64,000 nucleotides of DNA from Peribacillus deserti. GTDB taxonomy: Bacteria; Bacillota; Bacilli; Bacillales; DSM-1321. The DNA lies in assembly GCF_002863585.1 (NCBI RefSeq), contig NZ_PGUY01000017.1, forward strand, positions 1 to 64,000. Reading direction: 5' to 3'. Under the pieces are notes generated by a model. That model ran no database searches. It had not been told where the DNA came from and saw only the letters and a list, made by a program, of their open reading frames with translations. A program made the translations under genes and the position numbers. Positions 34,140 to 42,232 of the stretch are shown one piece after another. Every line of letters begins with the position of its first letter. Within the stretch, counting starts at the first letter, position 1.

Positions 34140-34174
34140 GATTTGTCGAAAAATTCCATTGATAGATCCAGGTC

Positions 34175-34936
34175 TTAATAAACGACAACGATTGCATCGA
34201 ACCCGGCGAGGCTGGCTCTTTCTGCAAGGGCATCTGCGTTTTCTTTACTTGAAAATGCTCCAATCTGGACCTTATAGCAGCCCCCGTCAAATGCCGTATA
34301 GGCGTCATAACCTTTGGCTTCGGCATCTGCAGCCAGCACATCAGCATTATTCTTGCTGCTAAAAGCCCCGATTTGAACTTTATAGAGAGTGGTAGTCTTT
34401 TTTTCAAGCGAGAAGGCCCTTGCAATTCCATTAACATGACCTCGTGCGATATTCTCGATAAAAGGACTATTCTCTAACTTGGCCGCATCATGTACATGGT
34501 CGATAAATCCGTTTTCTGTCAGCAATGCCGGCATCTGCGTTTCTCTCAAAACATGAAAGTTTGCCGATTTCATCCCGCGGTCAGAGAACGCGACTACCTT
34601 CATCACTTCCTCATGTATGACTCTCTGATAGGTCGAAGCAGGAGCACCTGATCCCGGATAAATATAATCTTCATACCCAGTACCGCCGCCAGAGTTAATG
34701 TGGATGGATAAGTAGAAATCTGCTCCCCATAAGTTTCCTGCATTGGTCCGCTCGGTTAATGAGACGGTGGTATCCGCCGTCCGGCTCATCATGATAGATA
34801 CATCACTATACTCATTTAACAAAATATCTCGAAGCCTGCTGGCAATTGAAAGAGTAATATTTTTCTCCTGCAGTCCATTTCCTGCAGCTCCTGGATCCGT
34901 CCCGCCGTGTCCTGGATCAATAAAAATTTTCATCAT
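34175..34936 (-). CDS. N-acetylmuramoyl-L-alanine amidase with SPOR repeats (CwlC/endolysin type)
   Basis: Residues 1-175 are an Amidase_3 zinc amidase: IFIDPGHGGTDPGA (zinc histidine), the TERTNAGN segment, FYLSIHINSGGG (second histidine) and the catalytic LTENGFIDH. Two SPOR-type repeats follow, each starting YKVQIGAFSSK (about 186 and 221), which bind peptidoglycan. Length and layout match B. subtilis CwlC, the mother-cell lysis amidase (255 residues). There is no signal peptide, which suits a CwlC-like enzyme or a phage endolysin delivered by a holin. The next gene upstream is a holin, so a lysis-cassette role is likely. The start follows GGGGTGA. Confidence 0.88.
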   Translation of the reverse strand: MMKIFIDPGHGGTDPGAAGNGLQEKNITLSIASRLRDILLNEYSDVSIMMSRTADTTVSLTERTNAGNLWGADFYLSIHINSGGGTGYEDYIYPGSGAPASTYQRVIHEEVMKVVAFSDRGMKSANFHVLRETQMPALLTENGFIDHVHDAAKLENSPFIENIARGHVNGIARAFSLEKKTTTLYKVQIGAFSSKNNADVLAADAEAKGYDAYTAFDGGCYKVQIGAFSSKENADALAERASLAGFDAIVVVY

Positions 34937-34972
34937 ATCTTCATCACCCCATCTTTTAATTATGCTTGTCCA

Positions 34973-35398
34973 TTATTTCTGTTCGGGCTTATCTTCATCC
35001 TTTTTGCTTCCAGCGAATTCATCTACTATGTGTGTCATTACATCCGGTGCTTCCAGACCAAGCGTCTTTATATGCTCAAGAATTAAAAATCCTTCTTTCC
35101 CTATCATAAAAATCAGTACGGCCGATCTCATAAATTGATCTGAGCTGCCTATAACCAGATCCAGCTGGTTGGCAGCTATCAACAGAATAAACATGGCGCC
35201 TTTCTTCAAAATCATTTCGTATATTTCTTTAAGAGATGTGTCCTTCAAATACCAAAGCTTTGCCGTCCTGCTGACAGCTTCACACCCGGCAAGGATCAGC
35301 AGGGCAATCAACAGGCGGTCAAGACCGCCCAACAGGTAAACGGTCAATCTAACAACGCATTCAATCATTCCCTCCGCACAATAAAACAGTTTGTCCAT
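34973..35398 (-). CDS. Phage holin family protein
   Basis: The 141-residue protein has three to four hydrophobic helices (about 14-40, 62-80 and 88-105) and a charged hydrophilic tail (SKKDEDKPEQK). The LDRLLIALLIL, GCEAVSRTAKLW and MFILLIAANQLD pattern is that of the toxin-secretion/phage-lysis holin family. Holins permeabilise the membrane for endolysin release. It lies 36 bp upstream of an amidase gene and downstream of an ArpU-type regulator, with a LexA-like box 32 bases before its start. No phage structural genes are present. Confidence 0.82.
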   Translation of the reverse strand: MDKLFYCAEGMIECVVRLTVYLLGGLDRLLIALLILAGCEAVSRTAKLWYLKDTSLKEIYEMILKKGAMFILLIAANQLDLVIGSSDQFMRSAVLIFMIGKEGFLILEHIKTLGLEAPDVMTHIVDEFAGSKKDEDKPEQK

Positions 35399-35429
35399 CC
35401 AGCACTCCTCTTTTCTTTGTAGATTTAAT

Positions 35430-35443
35430 CGAACATTTGTTCT
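35430..35443. promoter_or_regulatory. Candidate LexA (SOS) box before the holin
   Basis: CGAACATTTGTTCT contains GAAC-N4-GTTC and matches 12 of 14 positions of the Bacillus SOS box CGAACRNRYGTTYC. It lies 32 bp upstream of the holin start codon. Confidence 0.6.
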
Positions 35444-35514
35444 TATCTATATAGTACAAGATTCTTTTTTAATAAAAGGTGCCTGGTTTGGCCATGAAAA
35501 TATCCATAATTTCT

Positions 35515-35546
35515 CCATAAAAAAGACACTCAGATCATTCCGAGTG
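35515..35546 (-). terminator. Weak terminator after the ArpU-like gene
   Basis: CACTC (35527-35531) and GAGTG (35542-35546) can pair, followed by TCTTTTTTATGG on the minus strand. The stem is short. Confidence 0.4.
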
Positions 35547-35901
35547 CGGTTGCTATGCTGTTCAATGCTTCTTTTTTCTTAGCATAATATTTAGCTTTTT
35601 TAATTCCCATTTCCAGATAAACCTCCAAGTCGGTGGGATCCTGCGTACTTAAATACTTCTTTTCGATTAATTCTCTTTCCAGAGTATCAAGAGACTCCTC
35701 GATAGCTCGTTCAATTTGATTGACTTTTAAGTAATTTTTTTCATCTCTTTCCCTGATTATAGGAAATAAATCGGACATTCCGGCTCGGTTCCGTTCCTTC
35801 AGGTTAGCCAGCTGAATTTTCAAGACTTTATATTTCCTCAGTTCTGCAATAACTAGCTTATGAATCTCCTTTTCGGTAAACTGCGGCTGGTTCTCTTTCA
35901 T
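35530..35901 (-). CDS. ArpU-family phage transcriptional regulator
   Basis: This helical 123-residue protein resembles the ArpU/phage late-gene regulators: a charged N-terminal part with KILKIQLANLKERNR-like heptads, then LERELIEKKYLSTQDPTDLEVYLEMGI (read in parts, about 74-100) and the sigma-4-like end KAKYYAKKKEALNSIATALG. ArpU of Enterococcus hirae controls autolysin production, and relatives switch on phage late genes. Here it precedes a holin and an amidase on the same strand. A second LexA-like box lies about 110 bases upstream. Confidence 0.78.
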   Translation of the reverse strand: MKENQPQFTEKEIHKLVIAELRKYKVLKIQLANLKERNRAGMSDLFPIIRERDEKNYLKVNQIERAIEESLDTLERELIEKKYLSTQDPTDLEVYLEMGIKKAKYYAKKKEALNSIATALGMI

Positions 35902-36011
35902 CTAGCCTGCTCCTCTCATCCCCTGTAAATCAACTCACCTGCAAGGGCCCCATTATTCGTCGTTCCTTCCGGCTTTTTTACTATTGTATTACAAAACGAG
36001 CACACAAAACA

Positions 36012-36025
36012 AGAACACTTGTTCC
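36012..36025. promoter_or_regulatory. Candidate LexA (SOS) box before the ArpU-like gene
   Basis: AGAACACTTGTTCC keeps the GAAC-N4-GTTC core of the Bacillus SOS box. It stands about 110 bp before the ArpU-like start codon, in the same non-coding gap. Confidence 0.5.
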
Positions 36026-36104
36026 TATTTTTAGGTTATTTTTTAACATGCCTGTGGATAACCTCACCAGGTACTTCCTTTCCGCATATCAACATTTTCA
36101 TCCA

Positions 36105-36535
36105 GGTCATAAAAAAAGGCTCTTTTCTAAAAGATTGTTGTTTTTTAATAAGTTTTGTTGCATCACCTATTGTTAAATCAGGTTGATTGGAGCGTAAGGT
36201 GCGAGACTCCTTGATCCAGCTACAAGCTGAGACCCTCGAGTCATAAGCCAATCGGTCCATGGAAAGGAAAACCGCTTTCCACGGCCCGCTTGTCTTATGC
36301 TTGACTAACGAATAAGTGCGACTATGCTTCTGTCTTCGCTAACGCTTGCCACTCAGCAAGTCTTCTTTATCGGGTCTGAACAAGGCGCTTCCGCTTTTCT
36401 ATGAGGTGAGACCCCGCAGGCGAAGACGAGGAGGCTCACCGCCCGCCCCTAAGGTCCGCGAGCATGCCTTGCGCTCCAATCAACCTCTTGTACAATAGCA
36501 GCAAAGTTTGCGAAAACAGCCTAAAAAAAAGAAGC
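36105..36535 (+). repeat. Composite dispersed repeat (module A with inserted module B)
   Basis: Inner ends GGTTGATTGGAGCGTAAGG (36181) and, inverted, GGTTGATTGGAGCGCAAGG (to 36486) differ by one base. Outer flanks (GGCTCTTTTCTAAAAGATTG at the left and AACAGCC followed by a run of A at the right) are also repeated at 0.1 and 54.6-54.9 kb. Module A (GCGAGACTCC ... GCAGGCGAAGACGAGGAGG) is split by module B, which holds a hairpin CATAAG...CTTATG around GGAAAG/CTTTCC. Text of this kind is common between genes in Bacillaceae genomes. No transposase is inside. Confidence 0.8.
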
Positions 36536-36549
36536 CATCATATGACTTC
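36523..36549 (-). terminator. Terminator of the C39-like gene
   Basis: GAAGCCAT and ATGACTTC form a short stem (one G-T pair), with eight T following on the minus strand. Confidence 0.7.
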
Positions 36550-36567
36550 CTTCGTTTAAATCGATTC

Positions 36568-37332
36568 TTATCCTGTTATAGTTACCCCCTGCTTGCCCAT
36601 CTGCTCCCATGCCTTTATAAAGCTTTCTTTCGGAAGCTTTCTATTTTTGTGGCCATATGGATCATTTACATATATGTTCTGCTGGTCATAACCCGTGATT
36701 ACAACACTATGCTCTTTATAAGTTACCTGGATAACACCCTGTGGAGTATTCCATTCAATAAAATCGCTGACAGGCGCAAAATTTGCTGTAGTGATAATCC
36801 ATACAGGAGAACCGCTGCCCACTTCCTTAAGAAGCTCTTCAAATGGTTTCCCAGTTAAGTCCTTCACCTTATTACCAGCATATTTTCGTGCCAGATCTGT
36901 AATCGGTCCATGATAAACCCCCAGCCCTGGCCCATCTTCCATATTGCCGACAAATCCGGCGTTCGGGTTCCCTTTCTGGCCATTATCAAATGTGAGTGGA
37001 ACTCTTTTAATAGCCCCTGCTAAATCATTCTTGCTTACGTGTATTCCTCGAAAATTCATAAGCATGGCAAGGCTCGTGACTTCGCATCCATTATACAGCC
37101 TTGGTGCATCCATTTGATTAAAAAGCGGCACATCCAGCATTTTACTGGCTGGTACTTTTTCTTTCTGGATTGCTTTTTTTACAGGTGCTGGTACTTTGTT
37201 TATTTCCTTTTTCAATCCAGGTTTCTCCTGACTTCCTGCATCTATTTTATCCCCTGAAAACTGTTCAGGTAAATTTGAACAACCGCTGATTATGAAACAC
37301 GCAAGCAAAGCTGTGATCATTTTTATGTTCAT
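36568..37332 (-). CDS. C39-family peptidase-like lipoprotein
   Basis: This 254-residue lipoprotein has a short signal with lipobox ISGC at about residues 16-19. After a Lys/Pro-rich linker comes a papain-like C39 domain: the catalytic cysteine region YNGCEVTSLAMLM (about 82-94), the histidine in YKEHSVVITGYD (about 208) and the asparagine/aspartate in IYVNDPYG. Such proteins may cleave peptides or bind them at the cell surface; substrate unknown. I chose the ATG that starts the signal peptide; GAAGGAG lies 12 bases before it, and further in-frame starts lie upstream. It is monocistronic. Confidence 0.8.
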   Translation of the reverse strand: MNIKMITALLACFIISGCSNLPEQFSGDKIDAGSQEKPGLKKEINKVPAPVKKAIQKEKVPASKMLDVPLFNQMDAPRLYNGCEVTSLAMLMNFRGIHVSKNDLAGAIKRVPLTFDNGQKGNPNAGFVGNMEDGPGLGVYHGPITDLARKYAGNKVKDLTGKPFEELLKEVGSGSPVWIITTANFAPVSDFIEWNTPQGVIQVTYKEHSVVITGYDQQNIYVNDPYGHKNRKLPKESFIKAWEQMGKQGVTITG

Positions 37333-37412
37333 ACAAGCTGATGACTCCTTCATAAAAAACTTTATCATCTTATATTATCATAAGCGAGTGAACTGCTTAA
37401 GTGAGAAAAGGT

Positions 37413-38012
37413 CTACAAATTCTGGTTAATATAAAATATCGATTTTTCAACTGCCGTCTCTATATAGCCAATTATTTGTTCTTCTGTGAAAACGTTCAGT
37501 GGCTTTCCGATATCAGCTAAATCAAACTTCAGGTCACGGCGCAGCTCGCCTAATAAACTCTGCAGACTCTGGACAGTTACTCCTTCAGGAAATTCTTCTA
37601 CAAGAGAAAGGGATGCTCCATACTCAGGCAGCTGAAATGTATAAATGTCCGTTAATTTGGCATTTAAAATCTTAAAATCCTCATGATAACGAGCAAGCAG
37701 GGCGGGATCGGCTTTAAGCCGATTACTCAGCCATGGAAGATAAAACCCGTTCAGCCAAATCTCATCCGCAATTAGATGACTGAAATATCCCAGGATAAAT
37801 GGACTCATTTTTTGACCGCTATATTGTTTTAAAAATACCGATAAGTCAATGATTCTTGTATACTGCTCTTCATTACCTGAATACCAGTGGGTCTTCTCCT
37901 TTGTTCCCGCATCAGGCGCCATCCCTCCCAGAAAGAATAGCTGTTTATCTTTCATTTCGATTTCCTCTAAGATCCTCTCCGAAATAATAGCATGCATCAC
38001 CCTGGAACCCAT
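37413..38012 (-). CDS. Zinc-dependent phospholipase C-like protein
   Basis: The 199-residue protein matches the zinc-dependent phospholipase C/S1-P1-type family pattern, with histidines and aspartates in order: MHAIIS near the start, GGMAPDAG (about 29-36), KTHWYSG (about 40-46) and FSHLIADEIW (about 76-85). It has no signal peptide, so it acts inside the cell, if active. Substrate unknown. It stands alone between a lipoprotein gene and a dispersed repeat. Confidence 0.65.
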   Translation of the reverse strand: MGSRVMHAIISERILEEIEMKDKQLFFLGGMAPDAGTKEKTHWYSGNEEQYTRIIDLSVFLKQYSGQKMSPFILGYFSHLIADEIWLNGFYLPWLSNRLKADPALLARYHEDFKILNAKLTDIYTFQLPEYGASLSLVEEFPEGVTVQSLQSLLGELRRDLKFDLADIGKPLNVFTEEQIIGYIETAVEKSIFYINQNL

Positions 38013-38076
38013 CTTGTCTCCTGCTTTCTTTTTAAAGGTTGGCTATGTTAAAGTTCATTGTTGATTTTCGCACTGT

Positions 38077-38203
38077 GTTGATTGGAACGGAAGGTGCGAG
38101 ACTCCTGCGGGAAAAGCGGGTCAAGGGAGACCCCACAGGCGTAAACGCCGAGGAGGCTCCCGGACCGCCCCGCGGAAAGCGAGTGCCTGCAGTGGAAATC
38201 AAC
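38077..38203 (+). repeat. Simple copy of dispersed repeat module A
   Basis: It runs from GTTGATTGGAACGGAAGG to AGTGGAAATCAAC, so the ends are imperfect inverted repeats (GTTGATT). It contains GCGAGACTCCTGCGGG, GAGGAGGCTCCCGGACC and GCCCCGCGGAAAGCGAG. Unlike the copies at 36 and 54.6 kb it has no module B inside. Confidence 0.85.
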
Positions 38204-38228
38204 AAACAAGTTTAACAGAGCTTAAAGG

Positions 38229-40061
38229 TTAAATTTTTTGAAGCTGGCTGTTGAACAGCCCAAAATAATAGCCCTTTCTGGATAAGAGTTCCTGGTGCGA
38301 GCCTCTCTCAATAATCTGTCCTTCACTTAATACAATAATTTGGTCTGCCTTTTGGATCGTATTTAGCCGATGGGCAACGACAAAGCTGGTTCTTCCCTCC
38401 ATCAGCCTTTGCAAGGCATCCTGTATTTTCAGCTCAGTGATCGTGTCGATGCTGCTGGTTGCCTCATCCAATATCAAGATGGATGGATCGGCTAATATGG
38501 CACGGGCGATGGACAGGAGCTGCTTTTGCCCCTGGCTGATTCCGCTGCCATCCTGCTTTAGCACAGTTTCATACTGTTCTGGAAGCTTCATGATGAATGA
38601 ATGTGCATTTGCAAGCTCGGCCGCCCTTTCTACCTCATCATCCGTGGCCTCGAGGCGTCCATAGCGAATATTTTCTCGGATCGTTCCCTGGAAGAGATAA
38701 GAATCCTGCAGGACAAACCCCATATGCTTTCTGAGCTCTTCCCGCTTTATCCGCTTAATCTCTTTTCCATCTATTAAGATACTGCCGCTATCTGCATCAT
38801 AAAAACGAGAGATTAGATTAATAATGGTGGTTTTCCCTGCTCCTGTAGCGCCTACAAGTGCAACGGTCTCCCCGGGTGTTACGGAAAATGAAATATCAGA
38901 GATCGTATTCCCTTCCTTTTCATAAGAGAAGGAAACACCGCAAAACTCTACAGAACCATCCACATAGAATAGATTGGTGGTGTTATGCTCATCCTTCGAT
39001 TCTTCCTGCTCATTCAAGATATCAAACACACGCTCTGCCCCAGCAATCGCAGATAAGACGGTATTAAATTGATTGGCAAGGTCATTTAATGGACGCGTAA
39101 ATTGACGCGAATATTCTGCAAAGATCACAATGGTCCCAATCGAAATATGACCCTTGTAAGCCAGCCAGCCGCCTATGGCAGCTATTACAGTAAAGCTTAG
39201 ATTGTTCAAGCCGTTCATCAGCTTAGGAATGAATCCTGAATACGCAGAAGCCCAAAAGCCAGCACCTTTCAGCTGGTCATTCTTATTAATGAACTCATTA
39301 ATCACTTTCTTTTCCTGGGAAAAAGTCTTAACAATCCGCTGTCCGGAAATTGTTTCTTCAATAAATCCATTCAGCTCACCTAGGTTTCTCTGCTGAATTT
39401 TAAATAACCTTCCCGTACGATTGGTGATCCATTTCATCCCTGTAAACATTAAAGGAATAATGATGAGGGTCAATACGGTCAATAAAGGGCTCAGGTATAG
39501 CATGACCGAGATTGTACCAATCAATATAAGGATACTAGATATAACCTGGATTACTGAGCTGTTTAATGTAGAGCTGACGTTTTCGATGTCATTCGTCACC
39601 CGGCTCATCAATTCACCATGCTGTCTTTTATCAAAAAAGGGAATCGGAAGCTTATGCAGGTGATTAAATAAATCGTTTCTCATCTTCGAAACAGTGTTCT
39701 GAGCGATGCCGATCATCCAATAGTTTTGCAAAAAAAGCGTTATAGAAGTAAAAAGATAAATAATGGCAAGGCCAGCCAGCAGAGTAAGGATCCCATCACT
39801 ATCCCTGGTTACAATATAATGGTCTATCGCTTTGCCGGCTAAAAATGGCCCTAGCAGGGATAAAACAGAGCTTATAATAACCATGGCAATTACTAAGTTT
39901 AAATGCAGCCGATATACAGCAAGATACTTCCAAAGCCGGTTTAATGTTTGCTGCTGATTTTTAGCTTTAGGCTTGTTCTTTTGAGGGAGAGTGCCCTTTT
40001 GAATCCCGCCGTTATCCAGTATGGGTTTATATCGAAAAGGACTAATTAGATCTTTGAGCAT
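38229..40061 (-). CDS. yfiC: ABC transporter ATP-binding/permease, YfiC-like half of a heterodimeric exporter
   Basis: This 610-residue half-exporter has six helices (about 65-340) and an ATPase domain. Walker A is GATGAGKTT, Walker B ILILDEATSS with the catalytic glutamate, and the switch histidine is in VVAHRL. The signature is altered (GISQGQ instead of LSGGQ). It overlaps the upstream partner gene by 20 bases, and GAGGAGGAG precedes the ATG. Lengths and order match B. subtilis YfiB-YfiC. Such pairs export drugs, lipids or peptides; substrate unknown. Confidence 0.88.
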   Translation of the reverse strand: MLKDLISPFRYKPILDNGGIQKGTLPQKNKPKAKNQQQTLNRLWKYLAVYRLHLNLVIAMVIISSVLSLLGPFLAGKAIDHYIVTRDSDGILTLLAGLAIIYLFTSITLFLQNYWMIGIAQNTVSKMRNDLFNHLHKLPIPFFDKRQHGELMSRVTNDIENVSSTLNSSVIQVISSILILIGTISVMLYLSPLLTVLTLIIIPLMFTGMKWITNRTGRLFKIQQRNLGELNGFIEETISGQRIVKTFSQEKKVINEFINKNDQLKGAGFWASAYSGFIPKLMNGLNNLSFTVIAAIGGWLAYKGHISIGTIVIFAEYSRQFTRPLNDLANQFNTVLSAIAGAERVFDILNEQEESKDEHNTTNLFYVDGSVEFCGVSFSYEKEGNTISDISFSVTPGETVALVGATGAGKTTIINLISRFYDADSGSILIDGKEIKRIKREELRKHMGFVLQDSYLFQGTIRENIRYGRLEATDDEVERAAELANAHSFIMKLPEQYETVLKQDGSGISQGQKQLLSIARAILADPSILILDEATSSIDTITELKIQDALQRLMEGRTSFVVAHRLNTIQKADQIIVLSEGQIIERGSHQELLSRKGYYFGLFNSQLQKI

Positions 40062-41784
40062 GCTCCAGCTCCTCCTCTCCAAACTGAGATTCAAATATAC
40101 GGCCATACAATGGAGAATCCTTCAATAAAGACTCATGATTCCCCTCAGCCAGCAGGCGCCCGTCTTCCAAGAGAAGAATAGAATCCGCTTCAATCGCTGT
40201 GCTGATTTTTTGCGTGATGATAAATGTAGTACACTTATATTCCTTAAGCGCTTTTAGGAGAATCGCTTCTGTCTTTAAATCCAGAGCGCTTGTACTGTCA
40301 TCCAGCATCAGAATTTTAGGATTTCTGACTAAAGCTCTCGCGATGGAAAGCCGTTGTTTTTGACCGCCTGATAAATTGACCCCTTTCTGGCCCAATACAG
40401 CCTCATACTTCCGGGGCAGCTTCACGATGGTTTCATGTATCTGTGCCGCTTTTGCTGCTTTTATGATTTCTTCCATAGATGCATCCTCTTTGCCCCAGGC
40501 GATATTGTCTTTTACAGTACCGGTAAAAAGCAAAGCTTCCTGCGGCACAAAGCCAATTTGTTTCCTTAGGCTTTCCTGTCTATATGAACGGATATCATAT
40601 CCGTCAATCAAGACCGATCCAGCCGTTGCATCGTAAAGCCGGGGAATCAGCTGGAACAATGTAGATTTTCCTGAACCGGTTGCACCCAATATCGCGATAG
40701 TTTCTCCCGCATCCGCCCGGAAAGATAAATTTTGAAGGATCGGCCGGTCTGTTCCGGGATATTCAAAAGACACATCATTGAATGTTACATCTCCACAGAT
40801 AACTCTATTCGAATGGATGGAGATATCTGCATCCTCCATTTCATTGGCTGTTTCCAGCACATCGGAAATTCTTCCTGCAGAAGCCCTTGCCCTTGAAAAC
40901 GCGGCAATAATAAAGGATAAAGGTGAAAATGCTGATGTAATCCTGGCTGCATAATTCACGATGGCTACTACTTCACCGACTTTTGCTCCATTCGATGGAA
41001 CCAGCTCACTGCCAAGCCAAAGAATAACCATTACACAGATATTCATAAAGACGAGCAAAAAAGGATTGACTGTTTCCATGATCCGGAGGGCATATACCGT
41101 TTCATTCTTTAAATTGGCATTAGCCTGACTGAAGCGCCGTCCTTCGTAACTCCGCCTTAAAAAAGCTTTAATCAGTCTGATTGCTGTTAAGTTCTCTCTC
41201 ATTACACTGTTTACGCTATCAAGCTTTCCCTGTACAGATTGGAACATCGCTCCGCCTTTTTTCATAATCCAGGCAAGAAAGAGAGTCAGGAACGGAATAA
41301 CGGCTGTAAGGATTAGAGCAAGCTTAGCATTTACCGTAAATGCCATAATCGTGCTGCCTATGATCAGCAAGGGAGCACGCATCATAATACGGAGGCCCAT
41401 AAATACCGTATTTTGCAGCTGGGTCACATCGTTTGTCATTCTGGTGATCAGTGATGATGTAGGGAATTTGGTAAAATTAGCAAATGTGAAGCTTTGGATT
41501 TTTTCATAAAGGCTGTTTCTGATATCATAAGCAAAACTCTGGCTGACATGAGAAGCGAAAAAAGAATTGACGATCCCGCCCAAAAAAGCAAACACGGAAA
41601 TCCCGAGCATCACTGCTCCCCACTTAAAGATAAAGGGCATATCACTATTCATAATTCCTTCATCAATAATCTTTGAAATAATAAGCGGCTGCCACAGCTC
41701 CACAACAAGCTCAACCAGCATAAAAAACAAGGCCACTGCCGCAGATGCACGATAAGCCTTCAAAAATCTAAACATAAAACGCAT
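40042..41784 (-). CDS. yfiB: ABC transporter ATP-binding/permease, YfiB-like half of a heterodimeric exporter
   Basis: This 580-residue half-exporter is first in the two-gene operon. Six helices are followed by the ATPase domain: Walker A GATGSGKST (about 363-371), signature NLSGGQ, Walker B ILMLDDSTS, and ITQKIS where IAHR is usual. The catalytic glutamate is replaced by aspartate and the switch histidine by glutamine, so its own ATP site is the degenerate one and pairs with the altered signature of the YfiC partner. The ATG at 41784 follows GGAGG. Confidence 0.88.
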   Translation of the reverse strand: MRFMFRFLKAYRASAAVALFFMLVELVVELWQPLIISKIIDEGIMNSDMPFIFKWGAVMLGISVFAFLGGIVNSFFASHVSQSFAYDIRNSLYEKIQSFTFANFTKFPTSSLITRMTNDVTQLQNTVFMGLRIMMRAPLLIIGSTIMAFTVNAKLALILTAVIPFLTLFLAWIMKKGGAMFQSVQGKLDSVNSVMRENLTAIRLIKAFLRRSYEGRRFSQANANLKNETVYALRIMETVNPFLLVFMNICVMVILWLGSELVPSNGAKVGEVVAIVNYAARITSAFSPLSFIIAAFSRARASAGRISDVLETANEMEDADISIHSNRVICGDVTFNDVSFEYPGTDRPILQNLSFRADAGETIAILGATGSGKSTLFQLIPRLYDATAGSVLIDGYDIRSYRQESLRKQIGFVPQEALLFTGTVKDNIAWGKEDASMEEIIKAAKAAQIHETIVKLPRKYEAVLGQKGVNLSGGQKQRLSIARALVRNPKILMLDDSTSALDLKTEAILLKALKEYKCTTFIITQKISTAIEADSILLLEDGRLLAEGNHESLLKDSPLYGRIFESQFGEEELEHAQRSN

Positions 41785-41896
41785 AACAATAGCCTCCAAA
41801 CCTAAATTCCTTAGCCGAACGAATATCTCGAACTTCAACTATTAATCACATACACTAATCATACAATCTTTCCCACACATTTAACACCCTTTTGAT

Positions 41897-42150
41897 GGGG
41901 GACTGTCCCCTATTTCCCGAGCTGCCCAGATGCTGGTACGGCTGGATTTCTTGCGGGGACTGTCCCTATTTCCCAAAGCTGTCCGGAGGCTGGTACGGCC
42001 GGATTTCTTGTGGGGACTGTCCCCTATTTCCCGAGCTGCCCAGATGCTGGAACGGCTGGATTTCTTGCGGGGACTGTCCCCTATTTCCCAAGCTGTCCGG
42101 ATGCTGATACGGCTGGATTTTTTGCGGGGGCAGTCCTCATTCCCAAAAGC
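41897..42150 (+). repeat. 57-bp tandem array of the GGGGACTGTCCCC repeat
   Basis: GGGGAC starts at 41898, 41955, 42012 and 42069, exactly 57 bp apart, with a decayed fifth unit at 42127. Each unit is GGGGACTGTCCC, (T)ATTTCCC, AGCTG(C/T)CC and a CTGGTACGGCTGGATTTCTTG tail (in parts). Because 57 is a multiple of three, frames on both strands stay open; I do not take these as genes. It fills the gap between yfiB and hutG. Confidence 0.92.
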
Positions 42151-42232
42151 TGACAGCATAGTCAATGGCAGTTTATAATTTTAGTATATGAAATTTTACT
42201 ATTCTAATAATTTTTTATAAAGGAAGGATATC

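Noticed and set aside
34957-34982. Sigma-K-type promoter (AC-16-CATAATTA) before the amidase
   Set aside because: The motif is very short and lies in the end of the holin gene. The match is too weak to report as a feature.
34175-35901. Complete prophage
   Set aside because: Only regulator, holin and amidase are present; there are no integrase, terminase, capsid or tail genes and no attachment repeats around them.
36036-36260. Minus-strand frame of 74 codons
   Set aside because: It lies partly inside the composite repeat and lacks a ribosome site.
41881-42178. Frames of 70-95 codons on both strands with a 19-residue repeat
   Set aside because: They come only from the 57-bp tandem repeat, a multiple of three. 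Single copies of the same repeat are in clearly non-coding places, and no ribosome site precedes any of the frames.
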